Below the pieces are notes generated by a model, which saw only the letters and a program-made list of their open reading frames with translations, was not told the DNA's origin and searched no databases. The translations under genes were made by a program, and so were the position numbers. A stretch of DNA of 64,000 nucleotides. It comes from Zhihengliuella salsuginis (GTDB taxonomy: Bacteria > Actinomycetota > Actinomycetes > Actinomycetales > Micrococcaceae). Shown here piece by piece: positions 1 through 8,838 of this stretch. The stretch spans positions 1 through 64,000 of the forward strand of contig NZ_BMXK01000008.1 in the NCBI RefSeq assembly GCF_014651715.1, in the 5' to 3' direction. Each line of letters begins with the position of its first letter. Position 1 is the first letter of the stretch.

Positions 1-688
1 CGTCGAGCTCGAAGTACATCGGCACGATCTCGAGCGGGAGCCCGGGCAGCAGCACGTCGCCGAGGACGGCCGGCGTCGTGAGGCCGCCCATCCCGTTGCC
101 GGCATCCACGACGACCTTCAGCGGGCGGATCCCCGACAGGTCCACCAGCGACCGCAGGTACGCGGCGTAGTCGGCCAGGACGTCGACCTCGTCGACCGAA
201 CCGCCGGCGACGCCGTCGGGCAGGCCGGAGTCCAGGTAGCGCACCGCGGTGTCGCGGATCTCGAACAGCCCCGTGTCGGCGGAGATCGGGACGGCGCCGG
301 CCTTGGCCATCTTCATGCCGTTGTACTGCGCCGGGTTGTGGCTCGCGGTGAACACCACGCCTGCCGCCTCGCGGACACCGCAGGCGAAGTACAGCTCGTC
401 CGTCGAGATCAGACCGAGCAGCTGGACCCGGCCGCCGCGACCCGCCGCGCCGCGGGCGAACGCCGCCGCGAACTCCGGCGACGACGGCCGCATGTCCCGA
501 CCCACCAGCACGGTCTGTCCGGAGAGGCCCAGCACGTCCACGAACGCGGCACCGACGGCCTCGGCCGATTCGGCGGTCAGCGAAGTGCCGACGAGGCCGC
601 GAACGTCATACGCCTTGAAGGCGTCAGAAAGATTCGATTTATACACCCCAACACTATAGCCAACCCCAATCGAATCGACTGCTCCCAT
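1..688 (-). CDS. manB: Phosphomannomutase/phosphoglucomutase, N-terminal part (runs off the window)
   Basis: Reading the minus strand gives an alpha-D-phosphohexomutase N-terminus: FKAYDVRG near the start, then the phosphoserine loop VVFTASHNPAQYNG, with the catalytic Ser about residue 102 counted from the GTG codon at 646. The enzyme interconverts hexose 6- and 1-phosphates and feeds nucleotide-sugar and cell-envelope synthesis. Two starts are possible. ATG at 688 follows an in-frame TGA and has GAGG about 10 bases upstream. GTG at 646 gives the N-terminal length usual for the family. The C-terminal half lies outside the window. An IS481-type element begins about 240 bases upstream, so the native promoter region may have been altered. 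Confidence 0.9.
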   Translation of the reverse strand, partial: MGAVDSIGVGYSVGVYKSNLSDAFKAYDVRGLVGTSLTAESAEAVGAAFVDVLGLSGQTVLVGRDMRPSSPEFAAAFARGAAGRGGRVQLLGLISTDELYFACGVREAAGVVFTASHNPAQYNGMKMAKAGAVPISADTGLFEIRDTAVRYLDSGLPDGVAGGSVDEVDVLADYAAYLRSLVDLSGIRPLKVVVDAGNGMGGLTTPAVLGDVLLPGLPLEIVPMYFELD

Positions 689-924
689 TACCTGATCGCC
701 TCAATGCTTGCGAACCGGTTCAAGTCGTCTAGTCGCTGCGGGATACCGGTCCGAAGGTCCCAGTCGAAAGTATCCAGAGCGAAATGTCAGAAGCCGTGGA
801 CAGCCTGGGACACGCGAGGAGCCCGTCCTGAAATTCGGAATGTGAAGTCGGTTTCGGGGCGCCTTCGACCGAAGACTGCGCAGACACCGATACTTGCGAT
901 TCCGGTGTCGCCGAGACCTCTAAC
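689..924. other. Intergenic region upstream of the phosphomannomutase gene
   Basis: No convincing gene is visible. The stretch is less GC-rich than the neighbouring genes and lies between the phosphomannomutase start and the left end of the insertion sequence. The short minus-strand frame crossing 729-1034 has no recognisable family and extends into the element, so it is not called. The promoter of the phosphomannomutase gene must lie here or inside the element. Confidence 0.5.
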
Positions 925-944
925 TGTTGTGGGTCATGACGTTG
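925..944 (+). repeat. Left terminal inverted repeat of the IS481-type element
   Basis: This repeat carries TGTTGT at the tip and CATGACGTTG at the inner end. The same two blocks occur in inverted orientation at the right end. Confidence 0.75.
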
Positions 945-1032
945 TGACAGCACCGGGATGTGAGAAGGGGTAGCTCTTCGCGGCAGGATTGATATCGACC
1001 AAGAAACCATTCCCTGCGAGGAGCTACCCCTC

Positions 1033-2045
1033 ATGACCCACTCTAGCGCCGCGTTGACCCCTGTCGCCCGCCTGAGGATCGTCGAAGCCTGCCAGCACCG
1101 CCCGAAGGCTCATGTCGCGGCCGAGCACATGATCAGCCGGGCCACCGTGGCCAAGTGGTGCCGCCGCTACGCCGAACATGGGCCTGACGGCCTGCAAGAG
1201 TCCTCATGCCGCCCGGACACGTCCCCGTCACAGACCCGCCGGAGGTCGTGGCCCGGATCGAGGCGCTGCGGCGGGATCACAAGTGGTCCGCGACCCGGAT
1301 CGCGTTCGAACTCGACCGTGAAGGCATCCGGATCAGCCCCCGGACAGTCGGACGCTGGTTCGCCCGCCTCGGCATCAACCGGCGCCGGCACCTGCTGCCC
1401 GACGGAGAGTCCTCCCGCAAACCGGCCGGACGCATCACCGCCCGGTACCCGGGCCACATGGCGCATCTGGACGTGAAGAAGACCGGCCGGATCCCCGACG
1501 GCGGCGGCTGGTTCGCCCACGGCCGCGACAGCGACCAGGCCCGCGCCGCCGAACGGGCGAAGGCCAAGCAGGGCGCCAAACGCGGGTACGTGTACCTGCA
1601 CACGATGGTGGACGGGTTCTCCCGCCTGGCCTACACCGAGACCCTGCCCAACGAGCAAGCAGTCACCACGATCGGGTTCTTCCACCGGGCCCGCGCGTTC
1701 TTCGCCGCCCACGGCATCACCCGGATCACCCGCGTGATCACGGACAACGGGTCGAACTACACGGCGAAGAACTTCGTGCGCACCGTCCTCACGTTCGCGT
1801 CCACTCATCAGCGGATCCGGGCCTACACGCCCAGGCACAACGGCAAGGTCGAACGCTACAACCGGATCCTCGCCGAGGAATTCCTCTATGCCCGGACCTG
1901 GACCTCAGAGAATGAACGCGCCGAAGCGCTGAAGACGTGGGTCATCCACTTCAACTACCATCGACCGCATAGTGCCGCGAGGGGCCGCCCGCCGGCCTCC
2001 CGCCTGCGTGCCGGTGTCACCAACGTCATGGCCTCATACAACTAG
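1033..2045 (+). pseudogene. IS481-family transposase, frameshifted
   Basis: The first frame starts at ATG 1033 (MTHSSAALTPVARLRIVEAC) and gives the N-terminal helix-turn-helix region up to about ...DTSPSQT near 1248. The homologous continuation PPEVVARIEALRRDHKW is in the -1 frame and runs to 2045. That part carries the DDE/RNase H-like core: Asp in AHLDVKK, Asp in VITDNGS and Glu in GKVERYNR. The second frame is open only from 1188, so the switch must occur after that point. IS481 transposases are normally one frame of about 330 residues, so a one-base indel is the simplest explanation. A translational -1 shift is possible, but I see no classic slippery heptamer. Confidence 0.8.
2021..2043 (-). 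repeat. Right terminal inverted repeat of the IS481-type element
   Basis: On the plus strand it reads CAACGTCATG, seven bases, then ACAACT. The transposase stop codon TAG (2043-2045) sits at the extreme tip, so the last transposase codons lie inside the repeat. Confidence 0.75.
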
Positions 2046-2142
2046 TGGTTTCCATGGTTTCGACCGGACAACGCGCGCTGCCGAACTCGTCACCAGTTCT
2101 CAGCGCGGCCTAGCATCCGACCGGCGGCGGGACTTTGATCAA

Positions 2143-3186
2143 TCATCGAAACGGGTCCCAACCGCTCGACGCTTGGCCGATGTTCTCCGCCAGCCAATCG
2201 CGTGCGAACCTCTCATCGATCCGCACTTCGGCTTCCCCGGGCTCGGCTCGCCCCACAAAGCACCAATCCTCCGGTAGATCAGCATCCGCGTCGAACGCCG
2301 CAAAGAGAGCGAAGCCCTCTCCACCCGTTAGAACCCACTTCCACGGATCGACTCCAGTCGAGCCTGCAGCCTCGTGAAGCTTCCGGAGTTCGTGCTCGAG
2401 AGACGCGGACTCAAGGCGAATCGATACGCCAGAGGCGTCCGCAATGCGTTCAGCATCACGGACAAGCCCATCGGACAGGTCCAACATTGCGTGGGCACCG
2501 CTGGCCCGGGCCACCGCGCCTGCTCCAATGCGAGGCCGGGGACGCAACTGTCCAAGCACCGCGGAACGGACATCTTCTGGCCATTCGCTGGGGAAGTCAC
2601 CAACGGGCATCGTCTGAATTTCAGACCGGGAAGTCGCCTGTTCGAGGACATCTACACCGGCGGCCGCTTGTCCGAGGACCCCGCAGACTGCCAGTATGTC
2701 GCCGGGACGTGCGCCGGAGCGCAGCACGGGCTCTCCCCCGTCGAGGGAACCGAACGCGGTCGTCGTCACGGAGATCTCGCGTCCCCGGCCGACATCTCCG
2801 CCGATGATCGCACAGTCGTGCGCTCCGAGCTGTTCGATGGAATCCGATACCCCTGCGGCGAAGGACGCAACCCAGCCGAGATCGATCTCGGCCGGCAGGC
2901 TCAGACTGGTCACGATGCCGGTGGGCCTCGCCCCCATCGCGTTGATGTCCGAGAGATTCTGCGCCACCGACTTCCAGCCGACGTCGTAGCCGGTGGTTCG
3001 GTAGCCGCAGGGCCAGACCCTGCGGAAGTCCTGATCCTCGGTGATCGTGTCCACCGTGGTGACCAGTCGGCCGTCCGGAACGGACAGCATTCCAGCGTCG
3101 TCACCGGGCCCGAGAAGCGGCGCCGCCGACCGGTAGCCGGCCAGCAACGTCTCGATCAGTTCTTTCTCTGTAAATCCCCTGCTCAC
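2143..3186 (-). CDS. thiL: Thiamine-monophosphate kinase ThiL
   Basis: A cytoplasmic kinase that phosphorylates thiamine monophosphate to thiamine diphosphate with ATP. The 347-residue product has GPGDDAGM near residue 27, VTTVDTITEDQDF, QNLSDINAMGA and LDLSDGL, the acidic Mg-ATP sites of the AIR synthase-like ThiL fold. The usual GGEDYEL near the C-terminus reads GGEGFAL here, a mild departure. The start chosen is GTG 3186, which overlaps the TGA of the upstream GTPase gene (GTGA). It gives an N-terminus (VSRGFTEKELIETLL) typical of the family, whereas an upstream ATG would add an atypical extension inside the GTPase gene. Coupling implies co-transcription with the GTPases. No TPP-riboswitch signature was noticed. 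Confidence 0.92.
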   Translation of the reverse strand: MSRGFTEKELIETLLAGYRSAAPLLGPGDDAGMLSVPDGRLVTTVDTITEDQDFRRVWPCGYRTTGYDVGWKSVAQNLSDINAMGARPTGIVTSLSLPAEIDLGWVASFAAGVSDSIEQLGAHDCAIIGGDVGRGREISVTTTAFGSLDGGEPVLRSGARPGDILAVCGVLGQAAAGVDVLEQATSRSEIQTMPVGDFPSEWPEDVRSAVLGQLRPRPRIGAGAVARASGAHAMLDLSDGLVRDAERIADASGVSIRLESASLEHELRKLHEAAGSTGVDPWKWVLTGGEGFALFAAFDADADLPEDWCFVGRAEPGEAEVRIDERFARDWLAENIGQASSGWDPFR

Positions 3187-4880
3187 GAGGCGCCACCCGA
3201 TCTTGCGCACGCGGCAGCGGCCCGGAAAGTGTTGCACCGCTCGATCTCTTCACGCACCGGTTCGACGACTTTGTCCCCGGCGACGCGCGACACCGACTCC
3301 TGCAGCCGCCGTCGGACTGTGCGCCCTCGGATGGCGGCTCCGGCTCGGGCGATCGCGGCAGATGCCAAGGCCAAAACCACGCCCGCGAGCAATCCCGCGG
3401 CGACCAACAACGTCGGAACGGCAATACCCTCCACGCGCGGTGCCGGGGGAACCTCGAATTGGAAGTAGTCCGCCACCGCCAATCCGAGGAGCCACACGGC
3501 TCCAGCCAGCGCTGCGGCCAGAGCGATCCACTGCACAACGGCAACGACGTACCACCACCAGGATTTCGCGTTTGCCTTGAGGTCGGTACCGGCGACGGCA
3601 CGATCGAGATGCTGGGGCAGCTCGTCCCGATTCGCGATCCCGGCATCGCGAATCGCGTACTGCCAGGCCGGTGGCGCCCCTTCTCCGGCCCGCTCGGTAA
3701 AACGGCGCACCGCGCCGTCGGCCATGGCACGCTGGGCCGCCCCCGCAGCCGGAAGAGAAGTGCGGTTGACGTCGGGATTCACGTCCGCCGACTTGAGGTT
3801 GAGGCGCCGCAGAGGATCCGGCCGCAGCTTCGAGACCCATTTTGTGAGGGGCCACCCCGTGTAGGCGGTAGCGTCCAGGCGGTAAGACCGTTTCGCCGCC
3901 CGGACCACCGTCTCGACGCCGACAGCGTCCGCCAGACTCGCCGCAAGCGCCTGCCGCTCGGGACGACCCGGCTGGGCGAGCGCAGTCTCTGCCGCGTCCA
4001 CCGCGAGAGCATCCCCCGCCCGGCTGACGTCGGCCGTCAAACGCTGGTGTGCGGCCGACCTCCGATCCACCATCGCACGGATGTCCGCTCGGAGTCCGTC
4101 GATCCCCTCCCCCGTCGCGGCCGACACCGCGCGCAGCTTCTGCCGGGGGATCCCATCCGCATCGAGCAACGCCGACAGCGACGCCAGAACGGGTTGCACC
4201 TCCGCCTCCGGCAATCGGTCGGACTGGTTCAGGACGATGAGCGTCACGGCATCGTGCGAGGCCAGGCGGCTCAGGAAGTCCCGATGCACGACGGCGTCCG
4301 CGTACTTCTGCGGGTCCAGGACGAATACCAGCACGTCGACCTGTCCGGCCATCCGATCCACCACATCGCGGTGCTCACGGGCCGTCGAATCGAAATCGGG
4401 CAGATCCAGGAGGATGAGCCCACCGGCCGGCACGACGGAGTCCCCCCGCCACCACCGCCCGAGCCCGCTGCGCTGCGGCTGATCGGACGCGTGCGCGTCC
4501 TCGATGACGTGCCGATCCTGAACCTGGAGCCAGTCCAGGAGCTCGCCCGCATCGGCCGCCTGTGCGCCGGCGTGCTCGTAGACAGCAGCCAACGCCCGGC
4601 TCGTCGTCGGCCGTGTCGCCGCCGTTCGCGCCAGCTCGACGCCGACCATCGCGTTGAAGAGCGAGCTCTTTCCGGAGCCCGTGGCTCCGAAGAATCCGAC
4701 CACCGTATGATCGGACGACAACTGACGCCGCCGTGAGGCCCGCTCGAGGACCTGCTCCCCTTGACTGACTGCTTCACCGGAGACGCGGCCACGTCCTGCC
4801 TCGACAGCTGCGCGCAGGCAGCCCAGGCGCTCCTCGAGCTCGTCCGGAGCTGTCCCCTTGGTTTTCAGTGCTCTAGGCAC
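3183..4880 (-). CDS. YfjP/dynamin-like GTPase with two C-terminal membrane segments
   Basis: A 565-residue GTPase. The P-loop GATGSGKSS is at residues 65-73, a switch-I-like RPTTSR follows at about 90, LLDLPDFDS at about 158-165 replaces the canonical DxxG, and NQSD at 218-221 fits the G4 base-recognition motif. Two hydrophobic segments near residues 440-466 and 488-510 predict membrane anchoring with a short loop between them, then a basic C-terminal tail. This layout recalls bacterial dynamin-like and IniA/IniC-type proteins that act at membranes, but the actual role is not known. The start is GTG 4880, overlapping the TAG of the preceding GTPase gene and preceded by GGGAAGG and GGGG. It probably works with the neighbouring paralogue. 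Confidence 0.82.
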   Translation of the reverse strand: MPRALKTKGTAPDELEERLGCLRAAVEAGRGRVSGEAVSQGEQVLERASRRRQLSSDHTVVGFFGATGSGKSSLFNAMVGVELARTAATRPTTSRALAAVYEHAGAQAADAGELLDWLQVQDRHVIEDAHASDQPQRSGLGRWWRGDSVVPAGGLILLDLPDFDSTAREHRDVVDRMAGQVDVLVFVLDPQKYADAVVHRDFLSRLASHDAVTLIVLNQSDRLPEAEVQPVLASLSALLDADGIPRQKLRAVSAATGEGIDGLRADIRAMVDRRSAAHQRLTADVSRAGDALAVDAAETALAQPGRPERQALAASLADAVGVETVVRAAKRSYRLDATAYTGWPLTKWVSKLRPDPLRRLNLKSADVNPDVNRTSLPAAGAAQRAMADGAVRRFTERAGEGAPPAWQYAIRDAGIANRDELPQHLDRAVAGTDLKANAKSWWWYVVAVVQWIALAAALAGAVWLLGLAVADYFQFEVPPAPRVEGIAVPTLLVAAGLLAGVVLALASAAIARAGAAIRGRTVRRRLQESVSRVAGDKVVEPVREEIERCNTFRAAAACARSGGAS

Positions 4881-6672
4881 GATCCCCGCCTTCCCTCGGG
4901 CCGGCACTGCTGCGACGCGTGGCGACGAGTGATCTCGTATCCACGACGGCCCGGCCCAGCTTCTCCACGTCAACGGTGTCCCGGACTCCGGTCAGGAGCG
5001 CCTCGAAACGCTCCGCTTCGGCAGAATGGAGCCCTGCGACGCGGTCCTCCAGCAGCGACCGGGCCTTCCGTGCCAACCGTCTGACGGCCTCCTCTCCGAA
5101 GATCGCCTCCAGGAGCTTCTGCCCGACCACCGCCGAGCCACCGGCGATGCCCACCTCCAGGCCCGTCAGCCCCGCCGTCGACGCGAAGACGACCACCATC
5201 AGGGCCACGGCGACGCCGTTGACCCCGAACGAAACCATCCGGGCGGTGAAACGCTTTCCCTCCCCCTCGGTCCGAATCAGCTCCATGAGGTCCGTCTGCC
5301 ACGCCCGGACCTCGGCCCCGGTCCGTTCGGAGAAATCCGGGGAGAGGCGTCCGACGTCGGTGCCGTCCAGCACGCCGCGGCCCGCCGGCGTCGCCCTCCA
5401 CGAACGGTAGACGAGCTCGGTGGCCCGCGCGGCCGAATCGACGATGACGGCGTGCAGGCCGGTCTCGATGGCCTCCTCCACCGTTTTGACGGGCACGGGT
5501 TTTCCCGTGAAGAAGGCGCCGATGCGATCCCGGACCCGTCCGACGGTCGTCTCCAGCGACCGGAAGAATTCCCCGGTTCCCACGAAGTCCTGCCACCGGG
5601 CCAGGACCTCGCCCCGCAGCAGGGTACCGTCCTGCGCGGCGTCGCTGACGTCGTCCTTGGCCTGCGCGAAGGCCCGCTCGACGATGTCGGCGAGGTGCTC
5701 GGCTTCTTCCAGCTGGTCCTGCTCGGCGGACAGGACTGCCTCGGACAGTTCGGCGACCTGGTCGACGGCACCGGCCAGCGTACGGCGGGCGACCTCCGAA
5801 CGTGCTGCGGCGTCAGATGCGAGACCGGTCAGCCAGTCCTTGACGTCGGCCACCGCGGTGGGCGGAAGCATCCCGTCTTCGTCGAGCCTGGTCTCCTCCA
5901 CCACGAAGAGGCGGGCGTCGTCGAGCCCGCGTTCGGCGAGCAGGGAGTGCAGGTGGGAGGAGATCTCTCCCGCCGCCTCCGCCGGTACACGGTCGAGGAC
6001 GACGCCCACGGTGATGTCGCGCCTCGCAGCGTCGTCGAGCAGCTCCCACGGAACGGCATCCGCGTACCGGTTGGCCGTCGTGACGAACAGCCAGAGGTCC
6101 GCGGCGGCGAGGAGCTGTCCTGCGAGCCGCCGGTTCTCGTCGGCGATGGAGTCCACGTCCGGGGCGTCGAGGAGGGCCAGTCCCCTGGGAATCGACGTCT
6201 CGCCCAGCACCACGAGCGAACCCGCCAGTGCCGGATTCTGTTCAGCCGTGGATGGCAGGGGCCGCGATGCGCCGTCGTCACCCTCGCCGCCAGCGCGGCG
6301 TCCGACGATCCGTTCGAGGCCGGGAAGAACCCGGTTCGTTTGGAACCAGGCCGCTTCCTCCGGGTGGTGGAGGAGGATCGGTTGGCGGGTGGTCGGGCGG
6401 ATGGCGCCGGCCCGGGTGACCGGATGTCCCACCAGGGCGTTGACGAGGGTCGACTTGCCCGCCCCCGTGGAGCCGCCGACGACCGCCAGCAGGGGCGCGT
6501 CCAGACTCTGGTACCGGGGAATCACATGGTCTCTGAGCTGTCCGATGGCTCGGTTGCGAGCCGCCTCGCCGGTCTCGCGGCTTCCGAGGGCCAGCGGCAG
6601 GCGGGCCGCGGACAGTTCATGCTGGGCCGCCGTCAGCGTTTCGACTGCGACTGCGACGTGCGCTGCATCCAT
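4873..6672 (-). CDS. YfjP/dynamin-like GTPase, first of a coupled pair
   Basis: A 599-residue protein with P-loop GSTGAGKST at 67-75, IRPTTRQP at about 91 and LLDAPDVDS at 167-175, the same modified G3 as its neighbour. A clear G4 N/TKxD is not visible: the equivalent stretch reads VVLDRVPAE, so guanine recognition may be weak. A long middle region rich in Glu, Gln and Ala suggests coiled coil. A hydrophobic stretch (MVSFGVNGVAVALMVVVF, then GLTGLEVGIAGGSAVVG) near residues 500-540 looks membrane-inserting. ATG 6672 was chosen because AGGAGG lies 10 bases upstream; frames extending further cross a tRNA gene. It is coupled to the second GTPase gene by an 8-base overlap. It may form a hetero-oligomer with it. 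Confidence 0.82.
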   Translation of the reverse strand: MDAAHVAVAVETLTAAQHELSAARLPLALGSRETGEAARNRAIGQLRDHVIPRYQSLDAPLLAVVGGSTGAGKSTLVNALVGHPVTRAGAIRPTTRQPILLHHPEEAAWFQTNRVLPGLERIVGRRAGGEGDDGASRPLPSTAEQNPALAGSLVVLGETSIPRGLALLDAPDVDSIADENRRLAGQLLAAADLWLFVTTANRYADAVPWELLDDAARRDITVGVVLDRVPAEAAGEISSHLHSLLAERGLDDARLFVVEETRLDEDGMLPPTAVADVKDWLTGLASDAAARSEVARRTLAGAVDQVAELSEAVLSAEQDQLEEAEHLADIVERAFAQAKDDVSDAAQDGTLLRGEVLARWQDFVGTGEFFRSLETTVGRVRDRIGAFFTGKPVPVKTVEEAIETGLHAVIVDSAARATELVYRSWRATPAGRGVLDGTDVGRLSPDFSERTGAEVRAWQTDLMELIRTEGEGKRFTARMVSFGVNGVAVALMVVVFASTAGLTGLEVGIAGGSAVVGQKLLEAIFGEEAVRRLARKARSLLEDRVAGLHSAEAERFEALLTGVRDTVDVEKLGRAVVDTRSLVATRRSSAGPREGGDRA

Positions 6673-6716
6673 TGGGTTCACGCCTCCTATCCTGCCGTAG
6701 ATTCCTGCAGCCGCGT

Positions 6717-6756
6717 TAAAACAAAAGTCCCGGAAGCCTGCTGGCTTCCGGGACTT
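6717..6756 (-). terminator. Rho-independent terminator after the tRNA-Glu genes
   Basis: A 13-base perfect stem (6726-6738 with 6743-6755, AGTCCCGGAAGCC) with a 4-base loop. On the minus strand it is followed by TTTTGTTTT. It lies directly downstream of the tRNA-Glu gene and upstream of the GTPase pair, separating the two transcription units. Confidence 0.85.
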
Positions 6757-6762
6757 CAAGGG

Positions 6763-6835
6763 TGACCCCAGCGGGATTCGAACCCGCGTTGCCGCCGTGA
6801 GAGGGCGGAGTACTAGGCCGCTATACGATGGGGCC
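6763..6835 (-). tRNA. tRNA-Glu (anticodon CTC), distal copy
   Basis: A 73-base cloverleaf on the minus strand. The acceptor GGCCCCA pairs with TGGGGTC, the anticodon arm is CCGCC-CTCTCAC-GGCGG with CTC at 34-36, and the T arm is GCGGGTTCGAATCCCGC. No CCA is encoded. It is identical in sequence to the copy at 6917-6989, and a terminator follows at once. It reads GAG, the dominant Glu codon in this genome region. Confidence 0.97.
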
Positions 6836-6916
6836 CTTGGTGACACAAGCACAAGATCCTGAACCGTGTGGACGCGAAAAACGACCTCCGGAACAGCTAT
6901 CAACTGCTTGCGTTCG

Positions 6917-6989
6917 TGACCCCAGCGGGATTCGAACCCGCGTTGCCGCCGTGAGAGGGCGGAGTACTAGGCCGCTATACGATGGGGCC
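6917..6989 (-). tRNA. tRNA-Glu (anticodon CTC), proximal copy
   Basis: Identical over all 73 bases to the gene at 6763-6835, with an 81-base spacer between the copies. Same strand as tRNA-Gln and gltX. The perfect identity points to recent duplication or ongoing gene conversion. Confidence 0.97.
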
Positions 6990-7057
6990 GAACGCAACGG
7001 AACACGATGACTCGCATTCCGCGGAAAGAAGATGAAGCAGAGCTTCCAACTTCTTCG

Positions 7058-7129
7058 CTGGGGTACCAGGACTCGAACCTAGAACGACGGTACCAGAAAC
7101 CGCTGTGTTGCCAATTACACCATACCCCA
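7058..7129 (-). tRNA. tRNA-Gln (anticodon CTG)
   Basis: A 72-base cloverleaf on the minus strand. The acceptor TGGGGTA pairs with TACCCCA, with G as discriminator. The anticodon loop TTCTGGT carries CTG, and the T arm reads CTAGGTTCGAGTCCTGG. No CCA is encoded. It lies between gltX and the two tRNA-Glu genes and is probably co-transcribed with them. Confidence 0.97.
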
Positions 7130-7196
7130 TGGCTACCTCAGCTACTGGTCAGCCGCCCTTTAGAGCGTCATTTCCAGCGCCTCAGCACGAGTAAAT

Positions 7197-7225
7197 ACTC
7201 TACACGCACTGCTGAGGAAAACCAA
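7197..7225 (-). promoter_or_regulatory. Candidate promoter of the tRNA-Gln/tRNA-Glu unit
   Basis: On the minus strand TTGGTT (-35, 7225-7220) and TAGAGT (-10, 7202-7197) are separated by 17 bases. They lie about 70 bases upstream of tRNA-Gln and downstream of the gltX stop. The match to the housekeeping sigma consensus is partial, so this is a suggestion only. Confidence 0.4.
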
Positions 7226-7270
7226 AATCGGAGCCCGCCCCGCGGGGCGTGTCCCTCGTCACGCCCGCAG

Positions 7271-8785
7271 TCAGGCCACGGGCATCTGGGCTGCGAAGGC
7301 CGCCAGGCGCTTCAGCGACGACTCACGGCCCAGGATCACCATCGACTCGAACAGCGGCGGCGAGATGCGGCGCCCCGAGATGGCGGCCCGTACGGGCCCG
7401 AAGGCCTTCCTGGGCTTGAGCCCGAGGTCATCGATCAGCGCCGAGCGCAAGGCGCCCTCGATGGCGTCCTTGTCCCAGGCCTGCAGGGCCTCGAGGGCCG
7501 CCGTGGCCTTCGCGACGACCTCACCGAGATTCTCCGGCATGCCCTTGAGCGCGTCGTCCGCGACATCGAGCTCGTCATCGGCGGTGAAGAGGAAGCCGGT
7601 CATGTCCGGGGCCTCCGCGAGCAGCGTGATGCGCTCCTGGACCAGCGGAGCGACCTCGGTGAGGATCTCCGCCTCCCGCTGGCTCGGCGTCTCCCCCACC
7701 AGGCCGGCAGCCTGGAAGTAGGGCACCAGGCGGTCGCGGAAGTCGCCCGGCTCCAGCTGACGGACGTGCGTACCGTTGATGGCTTCGGCCTTCTTGAGAT
7801 CGAAGCGGGCCGGATTGGCGAGGACGTCGGAGACGTCGAAGGCCTCGATGAGCTCTTCGCGGGTGAAGATGTCCTCGTCGGCGGACAGGCTCCATCCCAG
7901 CAGGGCCAGGTAGTTGAGCAGTCCCTCGGGGATGAAGCCGCGGTCCCGGTGGATGAAGAGGTTCGCCTCCGGGTCGCGCTTGGAGAGCTTCTTGTTGCCC
8001 TGGCCCATGACGTAGGGCAGGTGTCCGAAGAGGGGCATGTACTGGGCGACGCCGATCTCGATCAGGGCCCGGTACAGCGCGACCTGGCGCGGGGTCGACG
8101 ACAGGAGATCCTCGCCACGGAGCACGTGCGTGATTCCCATCAGGGCGTCGTCGACGGGGTTCACCAGCGTGTACAGCGGCTTGCCATTGCCGCGAACGAC
8201 GACGAAGTCCGGCGTCGCACCGGCCTTGAACGTGATCTCCCCGCGCACGAGGTCCGTGAAGGTGATGTCGTCCTCGGGCATGCGCAGGCGCAGTACCGGC
8301 TCGCGCCCCTCGGCGCGGAACGCCTCGATCTGCTCGGCGCTCAGGTCGCGGTCGTAATTGTCGTAGCCGAGCTTCGGATCGCGCCCGGCGGCCTTGTGGC
8401 GCTCCTCGACCTCGTCCGGCGTGGAGTAGGACTCGTAGACGTGTCCGCCCGCCAGCAGCTTGGAGATGACGTCCTGGTACAGGTCGGAACGCTGCGACTG
8501 GCGGTACGGCTCGTGCGGGCCGCCGACGACGACGCCCTCGTCCCAGGTGATGCCCAGCCACTCGAGGGCTTCGAGGAGCTGCTGGTAGCTCTCCTCGGAG
8601 TCGCGCTGAGCGTCGGTGTCCTCGATGCGGAAGATCATCTTGCCGCCCGTGTGGCGGGCGTAGGCCCAGTTGAACAGGGCCGTACGGATCAGGCCCACGT
8701 GCGGGGTGCCTGTCGGCGAGGGGCAAAAACGGACGCGGACGGGGGTTTCTTCGGTCACTGTCGGCAGAGTCGTGGCACTAGTCAT
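7271..8785 (-). CDS. gltX: Glutamyl-tRNA synthetase
   Basis: A class I aminoacyl-tRNA synthetase of 504 residues that charges tRNA-Glu with glutamate. The HIGH-type signature is [16 protein letters not shown] at residues 23-37 and the KMSKS-type loop is KLSKRD at 266-271. The C-terminal helical anticodon-binding region is complete. In most actinobacteria this enzyme also mischarges tRNA-Gln, which is then amidated by GatCAB. Its position next to tRNA-Gln and two tRNA-Glu genes on the same strand fits that role. The first ~12 residues before [11 protein letters not shown] are a short extension common in actinobacterial forms. Confidence 0.96.
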   Translation of the reverse strand: MTSATTLPTVTEETPVRVRFCPSPTGTPHVGLIRTALFNWAYARHTGGKMIFRIEDTDAQRDSEESYQQLLEALEWLGITWDEGVVVGGPHEPYRQSQRSDLYQDVISKLLAGGHVYESYSTPDEVEERHKAAGRDPKLGYDNYDRDLSAEQIEAFRAEGREPVLRLRMPEDDITFTDLVRGEITFKAGATPDFVVVRGNGKPLYTLVNPVDDALMGITHVLRGEDLLSSTPRQVALYRALIEIGVAQYMPLFGHLPYVMGQGNKKLSKRDPEANLFIHRDRGFIPEGLLNYLALLGWSLSADEDIFTREELIEAFDVSDVLANPARFDLKKAEAINGTHVRQLEPGDFRDRLVPYFQAAGLVGETPSQREAEILTEVAPLVQERITLLAEAPDMTGFLFTADDELDVADDALKGMPENLGEVVAKATAALEALQAWDKDAIEGALRSALIDDLGLKPRKAFGPVRAAISGRRISPPLFESMVILGRESSLKRLAAFAAQMPVA

Positions 8786-8838
8786 GATGCCTCGATTCTA
8801 GCCCTACTGCGGACCGGTGTCGTCGGCGGAACCGCGAC

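Larger units (their letters stand above)
925..2043 (+). mobile_element. IS481-family insertion sequence
   Basis: An element of about 1.12 kb is delimited by imperfect terminal inverted repeats. The left end, 925-944, is TGTTGTGGGTCATGACGTTG. The right end, 2021-2043, read on the minus strand, is AGTTGT, then seven bases, then CATGACGTTG. The inner ten bases are identical and GTTGT is shared near the tip. Inside is one transposase coding sequence split into two frames. Size, TGT-type tip and transposase family agree with IS481. No clear target duplication could be read, since the flanks (...CTCTAAC on the left, AGTGGTT... on the right) share too little. Confidence 0.85.

Noticed and set aside
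729-1034. Small minus-strand gene between the phosphomannomutase gene and the insertion sequence
   Set aside because: Crosses the left inverted repeat, has no family resemblance or ribosome binding site, and its composition is unremarkable.
925-2045. Target-site duplication of the insertion sequence
   Set aside because: The flanks (CTCTAAC and AGTGGTT) share too few bases to claim a duplication; the exact right tip is also uncertain by one or two bases.
2143-3237. TPP riboswitch or T-box leaders near thiL, metG or the ilv genes
   Set aside because: thiL starts inside an operon by overlap with the upstream gene, and no conserved riboswitch or T-box core was recognisable upstream of metG or ilvE; only the ilvB leader shows a clear RNA control element.
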